The position numbers and the translations under genes were made by a program. A DNA stretch of 64,000 bases from Pseudomonas sp. PSB18 (GTDB lineage Bacteria; Pseudomonadota; Gammaproteobacteria; Pseudomonadales; Pseudomonadaceae): NCBI RefSeq assembly GCF_014596565.1, contig NZ_NOIN01000013.1:62001-126000 (forward strand), in the 5' to 3' direction. The notes beneath the pieces are model-generated. The model was not told where the DNA came from and did not search any database. It worked only from the letters and a program-made list of their open reading frames with translations. This document shows, in pieces, positions 14,988 through 24,903 of the stretch (its first letter is position 1; each line of letters opens with the position of its first letter).

Positions 14988-16316
14988 TTACTGAACCAGC
15001 GAACCCCGCAGGGAGTGCGGTTGCGCGGAGTCGATGTGCACGTCGGCGAACTGGCCGATCAGGGCCGGGGTGTCGCAGCGGAAATTGACGATGCGATTGT
15101 TTTCGGTCCGACCTTGCAGTTCGCCCGGGTCTTTTTTTGAATAATCGGTGACCAGAATCCGTTGGACGGAACCGACCATTTGTCGGCTGATCTCGAAACC
15201 TTGCTGGTTCAGGCGGTGTTGCAAGGCGTTGAGCCGCTCTTTTTTCAGTTCTTCTGGGGTGTCGTCCGCCAGGTCGGCGGCCGGGGTGCCGGGGCGCTGG
15301 CTGTAGACGAACGAGTAGGAGAAGTCGAAACCCACTTCTTCGATCAGCTTCATGGTCTGTTGGAAGTCTTTCTCGGTTTCACCGGGAAAGCCCACGATGA
15401 AGTCCGAACTGATGCAGATTCCCGGCACCGCCGCCCGCAGTTTGCGCAGCTTGGATTTGTATTCCAGTGCCGTGTGGTTGCGCTTCATGGCCGCGAGGAT
15501 CCGGTCGGAACCCGACTGCACCGGGAGGTGCAGGTGCTTGACCAGCTCGGGGACCTCGGCATGGGCACGGATCAGGCTGTCGGAGAACTCCAGCGGATGG
15601 GAGGTGGTGTAGCGAATGCGGTCGATGCCGTCCACAGCCGCCACCACGCGGATCAGCTCGGCGAGGTCCGCCAGCCGTCCGTCGTGGGTCAGGCCGCGAT
15701 AACCATTGACGTTCTGCCCCAGCAGCGTCACTTCCCGCACGCCGTTTTCCGCCAGGTGGATGATCTCGGCGATCACGTCATCGAAGGGACGGCTGACTTC
15801 TTCGCCCCGGGTATAAGGCACCACGCAGAACGTGCAGTACTTGCTGCAGCCTTCCATGACCGAGACATAAGCACTCGGGCCGTCGATACGCGGCTCGGGC
15901 AGGTGGTCGAATTTTTCGATTTCAGGGAACGAAACGTCCACCTGCGGCAGCTTGGTGACACGGGCTGCGTCGATCATCTCCGGCAGGCGGTGCAGGGTCT
16001 GCGGGCCGAAAACCACGTCCACGTACGGTGCACGGTCACGAATGGCGGCGCCTTCCTGGCTGGCCACGCAACCGCCCACGGCGATGACCATTTCCGGATT
16101 GGCCAGCTTCAGCTCGCGCCAGCGGCCGAGTTGGGAATAGACCCGGTCCTGGGCGCGTTCGCGGATCGAGCAGGTGTTGAGCAGGATCACGTCCGCGTCT
16201 TCGGCGCGTGCGGTGACTTCCAGGGCCTGGTGCTCACCCAGCAGATCGACCATGCGCGAGCTGTCGTACTCGTTCATCTGGCAACCGTGGGTTTCGATGT
16301 AAAGCTTCTTGGCCAT
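14988..16316 (-). CDS. miaB: tRNA-2-methylthio-N6-dimethylallyladenosine synthase
   Basis: Radical SAM methylthiotransferase that modifies A37 of tRNAs reading UNN codons. The 442-residue protein has the auxiliary cluster cysteines Cys12, Cys49 and Cys83 in the UPF0004 domain. The radical SAM motif is Cys157, Cys161 and Cys164 (CSKYCTFC), and a C-terminal TRAM domain follows (about 378-440). I used ATG 16314-16316 (MAKKLYIETHGCQ). An ATG four codons earlier is also possible. The first gene of the miaB-phoH-ybeY-corC-lnt series, divergent from the DUF1820 gene. Confidence 0.96.
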   Translation of the reverse strand: MAKKLYIETHGCQMNEYDSSRMVDLLGEHQALEVTARAEDADVILLNTCSIRERAQDRVYSQLGRWRELKLANPEMVIAVGGCVASQEGAAIRDRAPYVDVVFGPQTLHRLPEMIDAARVTKLPQVDVSFPEIEKFDHLPEPRIDGPSAYVSVMEGCSKYCTFCVVPYTRGEEVSRPFDDVIAEIIHLAENGVREVTLLGQNVNGYRGLTHDGRLADLAELIRVVAAVDGIDRIRYTTSHPLEFSDSLIRAHAEVPELVKHLHLPVQSGSDRILAAMKRNHTALEYKSKLRKLRAAVPGICISSDFIVGFPGETEKDFQQTMKLIEEVGFDFSYSFVYSQRPGTPAADLADDTPEELKKERLNALQHRLNQQGFEISRQMVGSVQRILVTDYSKKDPGELQGRTENNRIVNFRCDTPALIGQFADVHIDSAQPHSLRGSLVQ

Positions 16317-16449
16317 GGAGGGAGTCATCACGTGATTCAAAGAACCGCGCATTATAGGGAACAAGTCCCGCGGTTCCTACCGCTGTGCGAGCAGTGGCTA
16401 TGCTATAGTTCGCGCCCTCATTTTTACCTGCCGATGTGTTTCGCCCGCC

Positions 16450-16779
16450 ATGACCAAACGTGAAGCTCCAATCTACAAGGTGATTTTCCTCAACCAGGGC
16501 CAGGTGTTCGAAATGTACGCCAAGCAGATCTATCAAAGTGATCTGTGGGGCTTTCTGGAGGTGGAAGAGTTCGTCTTTGGCGAGCGCACGCAAGTGGTCG
16601 TCGACCCGAGCGAAGAAAAGCTCAAAGCGCAGTTCGAAGGCGTGGTGCGCAGCTTCGTGCCGATGCATTCGATCGTGCGCATCGACGAAGTGGAACGCCT
16701 GGGCACCCCGAAAATCAGCGAAGCCCGGGGCGCGGTCGGCAATGTGATGCCGTTTCCGATGCCGATGCCTGAGAAGTAA
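16450..16779 (+). CDS. DUF1820 family protein
   Basis: A 109-residue soluble protein of the DUF1820 family, conserved beside miaB in Pseudomonas. The body is a small alpha/beta domain (about 8-85: YKVIFLNQGQVFEMYAKQI, GFLEVEEFVFGE, MHSIVRIDEVER) followed by a Pro/Met-rich tail. No membrane or signal sequence is present, and its function is unknown. ATG 16450 lies 133 bases from the divergent miaB start, so the two share a promoter region. Confidence 0.85.
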   Translation: MTKREAPIYKVIFLNQGQVFEMYAKQIYQSDLWGFLEVEEFVFGERTQVVVDPSEEKLKAQFEGVVRSFVPMHSIVRIDEVERLGTPKISEARGAVGNVMPFPMPMPEK

Positions 16780-16803
16780 GGTTCAAGTCCGAGTCGTTGC
16801 CAA

Positions 16804-16894
16804 TCGCGAGCAGGCTCGCTCCCACACTGGATAACAGGTGTCCACAAATCTTGTGTTCACAGGGTGACAATGTGGGAGCGAGCCTGCTCGCGAT
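16804..16894. repeat. REP inverted pair
   Basis: Inverse and direct copies of the GTGGGAGCGAGC..GCTCGCGAT core, about 45 bases apart, between the converging DUF1820 and Sel1-repeat genes. Confidence 0.85.
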
Positions 16895-16918
16895 GAGGCC
16901 ATCAAGGCCACAGCAAAA

Positions 16919-17473
16919 TCAGGGTAAGGGCGAGAAGGGCGTGCGCCCATCGGCGTTCTGCAGTTCCATCAGGTATTTGCGGAAGATCTGTCCCAGCACC
17001 TGGGTCGCCACTTCCAGTTCGTCACGGGGCATCTGCTCGGCGACTTCGTCGGCGGTGTCCAAGGCATCTTCGGCGCCGTTGACCGCCGCCATCTTCAGCA
17101 CTATGTAAGCCTGGACGTTATTGGCGGGTACGCCTTCGCCATGGAAGAACATGCCGCCCAGCTTGAATTGGGCCTGGGCATGGCCCTGCAGCGAGGCTTT
17201 TTCGAAATAGTTGAGGGCTTGCTTGAGGTCGCGTGGCGCGGCCTTGCCTTCGTAGTAGAACTCGCCCAACTCGTATTGCGCTTGTGCATCGCCTGCGTCC
17301 GCTGCTTTTTGACAGGCGTCGAGTGCCGGTGCGAGATCTTGTGGCTGGGTATTGAGCGTGCAACGGCCCACCGCCGGGATCAACAACGAGTTGCCGCCTG
17401 CTTGTGCATTCGCGAGCAGCGGCTGAAAGAGCAACAGGCAGCCCAGGGCAAGGGTGCGGCCGGTGCGGTTCAT
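16919..17473 (-). CDS. Secreted Sel1-repeat (TPR-like) protein
   Basis: A 184-residue protein with a Sec signal peptide (MNRTGRTLALGCLLLFQPLLANA, cleavage near 23). One N-terminal partial and two clear Sel1 repeats follow (about 65-100 AQAQYELGEFYYEG.., 101-137 AQAQFKLGGMFFHGEG..). Such repeats mediate protein contacts. The location is likely periplasmic and the partner unknown. ATG 17471-17473 was chosen because it gives the signal peptide; an upstream in-frame extension does not. The gene lies 217 bases downstream of hemL on the same strand. Confidence 0.85.
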   Translation of the reverse strand: MNRTGRTLALGCLLLFQPLLANAQAGGNSLLIPAVGRCTLNTQPQDLAPALDACQKAADAGDAQAQYELGEFYYEGKAAPRDLKQALNYFEKASLQGHAQAQFKLGGMFFHGEGVPANNVQAYIVLKMAAVNGAEDALDTADEVAEQMPRDELEVATQVLGQIFRKYLMELQNADGRTPFSPLP

Positions 17474-17690
17474 GGGAATCGACTTACCTCTGAGGGGCGC
17501 GCGGACCCTCCGGGGGATCCAATAAGCGCGCATTATGAAATAAGCAGGGCCATCCTTACAAAGTCTTTACTCGTTTTTCTGCTGCCAGAGCGTGTCGGCG
17601 GCTGCTTTATAGATCAATACGTAGGAAAAGAGACAATGCTTGTCGGTAATCACTGACGCCGGCATCAGCCAGCGTCAGTTATCCACAGGC

Positions 17691-18974
17691 CTATTTCATG
17701 GCGGCAAAGGCCCGCTCGGCCGCGTCGAGGGTGATCTTCAGCTCGGCCTCGCCGTGGGCGATGGAGGTGAAGCCGGCTTCGAACGCGCTCGGCGCCAGGT
17801 AAACGCCGCCTTCGAGCATCAGGTGGAAGAAGCGCTTGAAGCGATCCGCGTCGCTGGCCATCACGTCTTCGAACGTCACGATGTCGTCGGCGCCACTGAA
17901 ATACAGGCCGAACATGCCGCCGGCCTGGGTGGTCACGAACGGGATGCCGGCCGCATCGGCGCGAATCTGCAGGCCGTCGAGCAGGCGGGTGGTGAAGTCG
18001 GTCAGCTCGGCATGGAAGCCCGGCCGGCTGATCAGGCGCAGCGTGGTCAGGCCGGCGGCCATGGCCAGCGGGTTGCCCGACAGTGTGCCAGCCTGGTAGA
18101 CCGGGCCCAATGGCGCGATGCATTCCATGATGGCGCGCTTGCCGCCGAAGCAGCCTACCGGCATGCCGCCACCGATGATCTTGCCGAAGGTGCTCAGGTC
18201 CGGCGTCACGCCGTAATGGGCCTGGGCACCGCCGAGGGCGACACGGAAACCGGTCATCACTTCGTCGAAGATCAAGACCACGCCGTGTTTGTCGCACAGG
18301 CTGCGCAAGCCTTCGAGGAAGCCTGGCGCCGGCGGTACGCAGTTCATGTTGCCGGCCACTGGCTCGACGATGATGCAGGCCACCTCCTGGCCAACCTCGG
18401 CGAGCATTTTCTCGACTTCTTCGAGGTCGTTGAACGGCAGGGTCAGGGTGTGTTTGGCGAACGCCGCCGGTACACCGGCGGAACTCGGCACGCCCTGGGT
18501 CAGCGCGCCGGAACCGGCCTTGACCAGCAGGCTGTCGGAGTGACCGTGGTAGCAACCTTCGAACTTGATGATGCTGTCGCGGCCGGTGTAGCCCCGTGCC
18601 AGGCGGATCGCGCTCATGGTCGCCTCGGTGCCGGAACTGACCATGCGCACCATCTCCATCGACGGCACGATGGCACAGACCAAGTCGGCCATTTCGGTTT
18701 CCATGGCGGTCGGGGCGCCGTAGGACAGGCCGTGTTCCAGCTGCTTGCGCACGGCGTCCAGTACGTCCGGGTGGCTGTGGCCCAGGATCATCGGACCCCA
18801 CGACCCGACGTAATCCACATAGCGCTTGTCGTCTTCATCCGTTACATAGGCGCCTTCGGCGTGTTTGAAGAACAACGGGGTGCCGCCGACGCTCTTGAAC
18901 GCACGCACGGGGGAGTTCACGCCGCCGGGGATATGTTTCTGGGCGTTGGCAAACAGGGTTTCGGAACGGGACAT
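17691..18974 (-). CDS. hemL: Glutamate-1-semialdehyde 2,1-aminomutase
   Basis: PLP enzyme making 5-aminolevulinate for tetrapyrroles by the C5 pathway. The 427-residue protein has the PLP-binding Lys265 in STFGKIIGGG, the cofactor-contacting Asp in LIFDEVMTGFR, and SSGTEA (113-118) for phosphate binding. Full length. It follows thiE by 23 bases on the minus strand, so thiD-thiE-hemL are probably one unit. Confidence 0.97.
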   Translation of the reverse strand: MSRSETLFANAQKHIPGGVNSPVRAFKSVGGTPLFFKHAEGAYVTDEDDKRYVDYVGSWGPMILGHSHPDVLDAVRKQLEHGLSYGAPTAMETEMADLVCAIVPSMEMVRMVSSGTEATMSAIRLARGYTGRDSIIKFEGCYHGHSDSLLVKAGSGALTQGVPSSAGVPAAFAKHTLTLPFNDLEEVEKMLAEVGQEVACIIVEPVAGNMNCVPPAPGFLEGLRSLCDKHGVVLIFDEVMTGFRVALGGAQAHYGVTPDLSTFGKIIGGGMPVGCFGGKRAIMECIAPLGPVYQAGTLSGNPLAMAAGLTTLRLISRPGFHAELTDFTTRLLDGLQIRADAAGIPFVTTQAGGMFGLYFSGADDIVTFEDVMASDADRFKRFFHLMLEGGVYLAPSAFEAGFTSIAHGEAELKITLDAAERAFAAMK

Positions 18975-18997
18975 GGTCGGTCTCTCGAAAGCGGAAA

Positions 18998-19624
18998 TTA
19001 TTTGATCTTCAACAGATCGTTGAATGCGCGGGCGCGGCGCGTCACTTCATGAGTGCTGTCGGCGCCGAACAGGCCATGCACCACGGCCAGCAGGTCGACA
19101 CCATGGGCCACCAGCGGGGCGGCGTTGTCCAGGGTGATGCCGCCGATGGCGCACACCGGTACATGCAGTTTGAGGCGGGCCTGTTCGAGCAGTTCAAGGT
19201 TGGCGCTGGGCGCACCGGGCTTGGTGTTGGAATTGAAGAAGCGGCCGAAGGCGACGTAGCTCGCGCCTTCAGCGGCGGCCTGTGCGGCCAGTTCCAGGCT
19301 GGCGTGGCAGGTGGAACCAATGATTGCCTTGTGCCCGAGCAATGCCCGTACTGGCGCCAGCGGCCCATCGGTTTGTCCCAGGTGCACGCCGACGCCCAGG
19401 CGCGCGGCCAGTTCGGCGTCATCGTTGATGATCAGTTGGGTCTTGTAGCGCTCGCACAGGTCGCGCAGGGCTTCGGCTTCCCGCAGGCGCCGGGCCTCGT
19501 CGCTGCTTTTATCGCGGTACTGCAGCAGGGTGACGCCGCCTTCCAGCGCCGCTTCTACATAGGCGAGGAATTTACCGGTCAGCAACTGGCTGTCAGTGAT
19601 GGCATAGAGGCCACGTAATTTCAT
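18998..19624 (-). CDS. thiE: Thiamine-phosphate synthase
   Basis: Joins HMP-pyrophosphate and thiazole phosphate to form thiamine phosphate. The 208-residue TIM barrel shows GVTLLQYRDKSS, LIINDDAELA, GVHLGQTDG, GSTCHAS and CAIGGIT in order, all family signatures. ATG 19622-19624 (MKLRGLYAITDS) fits the family start. It lies 45 bases downstream of thiD and upstream of hemL, linking thiamine and heme genes in one probable transcript, as in other pseudomonads. Confidence 0.97.
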   Translation of the reverse strand: MKLRGLYAITDSQLLTGKFLAYVEAALEGGVTLLQYRDKSSDEARRLREAEALRDLCERYKTQLIINDDAELAARLGVGVHLGQTDGPLAPVRALLGHKAIIGSTCHASLELAAQAAAEGASYVAFGRFFNSNTKPGAPSANLELLEQARLKLHVPVCAIGGITLDNAAPLVAHGVDLLAVVHGLFGADSTHEVTRRARAFNDLLKIK

Positions 19625-19669
19625 TCCACAGCCCTCTGTTTCTGGCAAAAAATGTGACTGGCAAAAATG

Positions 19670-20467
19670 TTACGAACAGAAGTCCAGCGGCAGGCGACGT
19701 GGCACGAACTGGCCTTTGCCCAGTTGTTCGGCGTCACGCAGGGTGCGCCAGGTGTAATCCAGGGCGGTGCGCACGGCGCTGGCGAGCTGTTCGCCCTGGG
19801 CCAGTCGACCGGCCAGGGCGCTGGCCAGGGTGCAGCCGGAACCATGGTAGCTGCCGGGCAAGCGCTGGCAGGTAAACGTCTCGCGGCGACCATCCCGGCT
19901 GTACAGGCGGTTATGGACTTCATGTTCATCGCCATGCCCGCCGGTGATCAACAGGTGCTGGACGAAGGGCAGCAGTTTTTCGGCGCATTCATCGGCGCTG
20001 CCCTCGGGCAGTTCGGCAAGGATGCGGGCTTCCGGCAGGTTCGGGGTGGCGATGATCGCCAGGGGCAGCAAGCGTTCGCGCATGGCGTAGCCGACTTCAT
20101 CCTTGCCCAGGCGTCCGCCACCGCCGGCGCGCAGCACCGGGTCGCAGACCATGGGCAGGTGCGGGTGCGCCTGGAGCAGTTCGACCACGGTGTCGACCAT
20201 CTCCAGGGAGCCGAGCATGCCCAGCTTGACCGCTGCTACTGGCGAATCGTTGAGCACGGCATTGGCTTGCGCCAGGACCCACTCGCGATCGAGTACGCGG
20301 AAGTCGCTCACGTTCACCGTGTCTTGCACGGTCAGCGCGGTAACGGCCGGGGCGGCATGGCAGCCCTGGGCGAGCAGGGCTTCGATATCTGCCTGCAAGC
20401 CGGCGCCACCACTGGGGTCGTGGCCGGAGAGACAGAGGACAACGGGGCGAGAGCTGTAGATATTCAT
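19670..20467 (-). CDS. thiD: Hydroxymethylpyrimidine/phosphomethylpyrimidine kinase
   Basis: Ribokinase-fold enzyme phosphorylating HMP and HMP-P in thiamine synthesis. The 265-residue protein has the N-terminal SGHDPSGGAGLQADI, a middle DPVLRAGGGGRLG, and the C-terminal anion hole GSGCTLASALAGRLAQGE. Start ATG 20465-20467. It is the first gene of thiD-thiE-hemL and divergent from ladS. I saw no TPP riboswitch in the upstream 300 bases. Confidence 0.95.
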   Translation of the reverse strand: MNIYSSRPVVLCLSGHDPSGGAGLQADIEALLAQGCHAAPAVTALTVQDTVNVSDFRVLDREWVLAQANAVLNDSPVAAVKLGMLGSLEMVDTVVELLQAHPHLPMVCDPVLRAGGGGRLGKDEVGYAMRERLLPLAIIATPNLPEARILAELPEGSADECAEKLLPFVQHLLITGGHGDEHEVHNRLYSRDGRRETFTCQRLPGSYHGSGCTLASALAGRLAQGEQLASAVRTALDYTWRTLRDAEQLGKGQFVPRRLPLDFCS

Positions 20468-20768
20468 GGTGCGCGAGCTTACCACCAAACCCCTTCGGTC
20501 GGCGCCACCGATAAAATTCCCGTGCCGTTGGGTGAACGATGCTCCGCAGCGGCATGCTACTTGACCAAAGCAACAGCTCTATCTCAATGCTTTGTTCTGA
20601 AACGCCCGTTCTAGAGCCTTCTGAGAGAGAAATTTCGATGGTGCAAGTTGGCCATCAACGGCTATGCTAAGGATGGATCCAACTCAATAACAGGTAATGC
20701 CGGTTTTACGTCTACTCAGGGAATGGGGGGCTTCCTGACTCAACCGGACAGGCCACGCTGGGGCTTAA
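20468..20768. other. Divergent thiD/ladS intergenic region, no gene seen
   Basis: 301 bases of lower GC than the flanks. It should contain both promoters. No open frame with a credible ribosome binding site, no riboswitch core and no strong terminator was found. Confidence 0.6.
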
Positions 20769-23153
20769 ATGCGCTATTTGCTGATGTTGCTGCTGTGCTT
20801 GTCCCCCTTGGCAAGCGCCCTCGAATTCGACGAATTCACCCAAAGCCTGCCCCTGGGCCAAGCGCTGCAAGTGTTCGAAGACGCAAACGGCACCGCCACC
20901 CTCGACGATGTGTTGGCCGAAGCCGCTGCCGGCCGCTTCAAGCCCCATGACAAGGAAACGCTGAATGCCGGTTACTCGCGGTCGGCGTTCTGGCTGAAAA
21001 TCGACCTCCACTACCGTCCCCACAATATGAATGCCCAGCGCACCTGGTTGTTGGAGCTGGCCTATCCGCCATTGGACCACCTCGATCTGTATCTGCCTGA
21101 TGCCAGCGGAGTCTATCGCCTGGTTCGCCAGACCGGTGATGCGCTGCCATTCAGTGCCCGGGAAATTCGCCAGAACAACTACCTGTTCAGCCTGGATTTC
21201 GTCCCCGATCAGCACCAGACCGTTTATCTGCGCCTGCAGAGCCAGGGTTCGATCCAGGCGCCCTTGACTCTGTGGTCCAGCACCGCTTACCTCGAACAGC
21301 AGCCGGTGCGCTTGTATGTGCTGGGAGTTATCTATGGCGTGCTGCTGGGCATGCTGGTGTACAACCTGTTCATCTACCTGAGTGTGCGGGACACCAGTTA
21401 CCTTTATTACATCGTCTATATCGCCTCGTTCGGCCTGTACCAGTTGTCGGTCAACGGTGCCGCCGCCGAGTATTTCTGGCCGGACAACCCCTGGTGGACC
21501 AACGCCGCGACACCGTTCTTCATCGGCTGCGCGGGCCTGTTCGGCAGTCAGTTTGCCCGCAGCTTCCTGCAAACCGCCCAGCACAGCCGCTGGCTCGATC
21601 GCCTGCTGTTGGCGCTGATGATCTTCAGCGCGGCGGTGGTGGGCCTGTCGCTGATGGCCAGTTACGCCTTGGCACTGCGTCTGGCGACAGCGTTGGCACT
21701 GGTGTTCACGGTGGCGATTTTTGCTGCCGGCCTGTTCGCCTGGTGGCGTGGGCTGAGGGTGGCGCGTTACTTCATCATTGCCTGGTCGGCCTTTTTGCTG
21801 GGAGGCATCGTCAACACCCTGATGGTGCTTGGTTATCTGCCGAACGTGTTCCTGACCATGTACGCCAGCCAGATCGGCTCGGCCATCGAAGTGGCGTTGC
21901 TGTCCCTGGCCCTGGCCGACCGCATCAATGCCATGCGCGAGCAACAGGCCCAGACCCTGCTGGATGCCGGGCAGAAGCTGGAAGTGCTCAACCAGCAACT
22001 GGCCCACGGTAACAAGCTCAAGGACGAATTCCTCGCGACTCTGACCCATGAACTGCGCACGCCCATGAATGGCGTCATCGGCTCGCTGGAGTTGATGGAA
22101 ACCGTCGAGATGGACGAGGAACTGACCCAATACCAACAGACTGCCGCCGGCTCGGCGCGGGACATGATGCGCATGGTCAACGGCATGCTGACCCTCACGG
22201 AATTGCAGGCCGGCAAGCTCAAGGTCAATCCGGCGCCGTTCAGCCTGCGCGGGATGCTCGATGTCTTGCAGGTGCAGTTCGCGGCCAGTGCGCAGGCCAA
22301 GGGCCTGGATTTCAAAGTCGATGTAGCGCCGGGGCTGGTGGACCGGCTGCTGGGTGACAGCTGCAAGTTGACCCAGTGCCTGGAATGCCTGCTGGACAAC
22401 GCCATCAAGTTCACCCGGATCGGCGGTCTGGCCCTGCGCGTCAGCGGCAAACCGATGGAACATGATCGCTGGGGGCTGTCCTTTGCCGTGATCGACACGG
22501 GGATCGGCTTCACCGACCTGGGTGAGGCGACCTTGTACCAGCGCTTCTTCCAGCTCGACGGTTCCATGACCCGGGAGTACGGAGGCCTGGGCGTGGGCCT
22601 GGCAATTTGTCGGCAACTGGTGGGGTTGATGGGCGGACGCTTGACCCATACCTCCGAGCCTGGGCGCGGCAGCCGTTTCCAGCTGGACATCGAATTTGAA
22701 ATGGCCTTGCCGTTGGCGGGCCCCACGCCGTTTCCGTTCAGCAGAAGACACGGTACCCGTCAGCCCCAGGACTGCACGGTGCTGCTGGCCGATGACGACA
22801 GCATCGATCAACTGGTCATGCGCGGCATGCTGCTCAAGCTGGGCTACCGGGTGCGCACCGCCGACAGTGGCCGTGGGGCGCTGGAGCTGTTGCGGGACGA
22901 CAGTTTCGATGCCGTGGTGCTCGATTGCCAGTCGCCACCTTTGGACGGCGTGTCGGTCTGCTGCCAGATCCGTACCCTGGCCGGTTGTGAAGATTTGCCG
23001 GTGCTGGTGGTCGGCCCGAACCTGGACCCGAATGGTTGCCCGGCGGGCGCCTTGGTCGATTACCTGGGCAAGCCGGTGAAATTCGAGGTTCTGCAGGCGA
23101 TTCTGCAACGTCGTGTGCTGTGTCCGGGGCAGGGCGAAAGCGCCGACATTTAG
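20769..23153 (+). CDS. ladS: LadS-type hybrid sensor histidine kinase
   Basis: Inner-membrane kinase that, in P. aeruginosa, feeds the Gac/Rsm cascade and promotes biofilm and chronic-infection traits. The 794-residue protein has a signal peptide (1-17) and a periplasmic 7TMR-DISMED2 sensor domain (about 25-175). A 7TM membrane block follows (about 185-385), then a coiled coil, HisKA with His427 in THELRTPMNG, HATPase_c (NAIKFTRIGG, DTGIGF, GGLGVGLAICRQLVGLMGG) and a REC domain with phospho-acceptor Asp719 (VVLDCQSPP). Location beside thiD and aidB agrees with P. aeruginosa ladS. There is no HPt domain. Confidence 0.92.
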   Translation: MRYLLMLLLCLSPLASALEFDEFTQSLPLGQALQVFEDANGTATLDDVLAEAAAGRFKPHDKETLNAGYSRSAFWLKIDLHYRPHNMNAQRTWLLELAYPPLDHLDLYLPDASGVYRLVRQTGDALPFSAREIRQNNYLFSLDFVPDQHQTVYLRLQSQGSIQAPLTLWSSTAYLEQQPVRLYVLGVIYGVLLGMLVYNLFIYLSVRDTSYLYYIVYIASFGLYQLSVNGAAAEYFWPDNPWWTNAATPFFIGCAGLFGSQFARSFLQTAQHSRWLDRLLLALMIFSAAVVGLSLMASYALALRLATALALVFTVAIFAAGLFAWWRGLRVARYFIIAWSAFLLGGIVNTLMVLGYLPNVFLTMYASQIGSAIEVALLSLALADRINAMREQQAQTLLDAGQKLEVLNQQLAHGNKLKDEFLATLTHELRTPMNGVIGSLELMETVEMDEELTQYQQTAAGSARDMMRMVNGMLTLTELQAGKLKVNPAPFSLRGMLDVLQVQFAASAQAKGLDFKVDVAPGLVDRLLGDSCKLTQCLECLLDNAIKFTRIGGLALRVSGKPMEHDRWGLSFAVIDTGIGFTDLGEATLYQRFFQLDGSMTREYGGLGVGLAICRQLVGLMGGRLTHTSEPGRGSRFQLDIEFEMALPLAGPTPFPFSRRHGTRQPQDCTVLLADDDSIDQLVMRGMLLKLGYRVRTADSGRGALELLRDDSFDAVVLDCQSPPLDGVSVCCQIRTLAGCEDLPVLVVGPNLDPNGCPAGALVDYLGKPVKFEVLQAILQRRVLCPGQGESADI

Positions 23154-23226
23154 GCGGGTATGACACTTTGTTCAGCCTGGAGGCAGTGCTTAACTGGTTC
23201 CTGCTGGCCGACCGAGGAGCCCCGTC

Positions 23227-24876
23227 ATGAACCTGCACCAGTTCGCCGAAACCCATGATGTCACCAACCAGCCGCCCTCCCTGGACGGCGCCAACCTGTA
23301 TCGCATCGACTTGCCGCTGCAGCAATGGTCGCAGCGTTTCGGTGCCGGCTGGGCTCAGGCACGGATCGATGAATACGGTGGATTGGCCGGTGGGCCGCTG
23401 ATGGAGGCGGGGTTCCTGGCCAACCAGAACAAGCCGGTGTTCTCCAGCCATGACCGCTATGGTCATCGCATTGATCTGGTGGAGTTCCATCCGGCTTATC
23501 ACCAGCTGATGCGTACCGCCATCGAGCATGGCTTGCCCAGCCTGCCCTGGGCTCATCCGCAACCCGGTGCCCATGTGGCCCGTGCCTCGATGACGTATCT
23601 GCACAGCCAGGCCGAAGCCGGCACAGGCTGTCCGCTGACCATGACCTTTGCCAGCGTCCCGGCGCTGCGTTTGCAGCCGGACCTGGCTGAGCGCTGGGTA
23701 CCGAAAGTGCTCGCCACCGAGTACGACCCGCGCAATGTCGGCATGGCTCACAAGGCCGGCGTCACCCTTGGCATGGCCATGACCGAAAAACAGGGCGGTA
23801 CCGATGTGCGGGCCAATACCACCAAGGCCTTCCCGGTGGGCGCCCGGGGGCCGGGCCAGGCCTATGAATTGGTGGGCCACAAGTGGTTCTGCTCGGCGCC
23901 GATGTGCGATGCCTTCCTGACCCTGGCCCAGACCGACAAGGGCCTGACCTGTTTCCTGTTGCCGCGCCATCGCCCGGACGACACCCGCAACCAGTTCTAC
24001 ATCCAGCGCCTGAAAAACAAGCTGGGCAACTGTTCCAATGCGTCCAGCGAAGTCGAGTTCCGCGGTGCCCTGGCCTGGATGGTCGGTGAAGAAGGGCGCG
24101 GCGTGCCGACCATTATCGAGATGGTGGCCATGACCCGCTTCGATTGCATGGTCGGCTCCAGCGCCCTGATGCGCCAGGCGTTGACCCAGGCCAGCCATCA
24201 CTGTGCCCATCGCACCGTCGGCGGCAGGCTGTTGAGCGAGCAGCCGCTGATGCAAAACGTATTGGCTGATCTGGCGTTGGAAAGCGAGTCGGCATTGGCC
24301 CTGAGCCTGCGCATGGGAAGGGCGCTGGATCACCTGGATGATGAGCACGAGGCCAAGTTCGCCCGGCTGGTGACGGCAGTAGGCAAGTACTGGATCTGTA
24401 AGCGCGCGCCGGCGATGATCAACGAAGCCGCGGAGTGCATGGGGGGAGCCGGTTACGTCGAAGACAGCATTCTGCCGCGCCTGTACCGGGAAGCGCCGGT
24501 CAACTCGACCTGGGAAGGCTCCGGCAATGTGCAATGCCTGGATGTGCTGCGCGCCCTGTCCAAGGAGCCGGGTGTGCTGGAGGTTTTGTTCAGCGAACTG
24601 GGTGACGGCCATGGCGATAAACGCTTGGCCGGGCACATCCACCAATTGCATGCAGCGTTCAAGGACACCGACGACATCCAGTACCGTGCCCGGCAATTGA
24701 CCGAAGACATCGCGGTGGGCCTGCAAGCCAGGTTGTTGCTCGAAGCGGGCAACAGCGACGTCAGCGATGCCTTCATCGCCAGCCGCCTGGGTTCGACTGG
24801 CCGGGTCTACGGCGCCTTGCCGCGAGGGTTGAATGTGGAGGCCATCGTGACGCGTTCCACCCCGCAGGGGTTTTGA
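23227..24876 (+). CDS. aidB: Acyl-CoA dehydrogenase, AidB family
   Basis: FAD enzyme of the acyl-CoA dehydrogenase superfamily, 549 residues. MAMTEKQGGTDVRANTT (about 181-197) is the AidB signature, and the family's extended N-terminus and the ECMGGAGYVED segment near 400 are present. E. coli AidB binds DNA in the adaptive response to alkylation and has weak isovaleryl-CoA dehydrogenase activity. The role here is inferred only by homology. ATG 23227 follows a GAGG element. It is 73 bases downstream of ladS on the same strand. Confidence 0.88.
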   Translation: MNLHQFAETHDVTNQPPSLDGANLYRIDLPLQQWSQRFGAGWAQARIDEYGGLAGGPLMEAGFLANQNKPVFSSHDRYGHRIDLVEFHPAYHQLMRTAIEHGLPSLPWAHPQPGAHVARASMTYLHSQAEAGTGCPLTMTFASVPALRLQPDLAERWVPKVLATEYDPRNVGMAHKAGVTLGMAMTEKQGGTDVRANTTKAFPVGARGPGQAYELVGHKWFCSAPMCDAFLTLAQTDKGLTCFLLPRHRPDDTRNQFYIQRLKNKLGNCSNASSEVEFRGALAWMVGEEGRGVPTIIEMVAMTRFDCMVGSSALMRQALTQASHHCAHRTVGGRLLSEQPLMQNVLADLALESESALALSLRMGRALDHLDDEHEAKFARLVTAVGKYWICKRAPAMINEAAECMGGAGYVEDSILPRLYREAPVNSTWEGSGNVQCLDVLRALSKEPGVLEVLFSELGDGHGDKRLAGHIHQLHAAFKDTDDIQYRARQLTEDIAVGLQARLLLEAGNSDVSDAFIASRLGSTGRVYGALPRGLNVEAIVTRSTPQGF

Positions 24877-24903
24877 GAAGCCGGCGACAGGCGCCTGTCC
24901 CTC

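Noticed and set aside
20468..20768. TPP riboswitch in front of thiD
   Set aside because: The conserved CTGAGA and ACCTGA-type cores are absent in the orientation leading to thiD.
20712..23108. A 798-codon minus-strand frame opposite ladS
   Set aside because: ladS has full kinase and receiver motifs. The opposite frame is His/Gln-rich, low-complexity and without a ribosome binding site.
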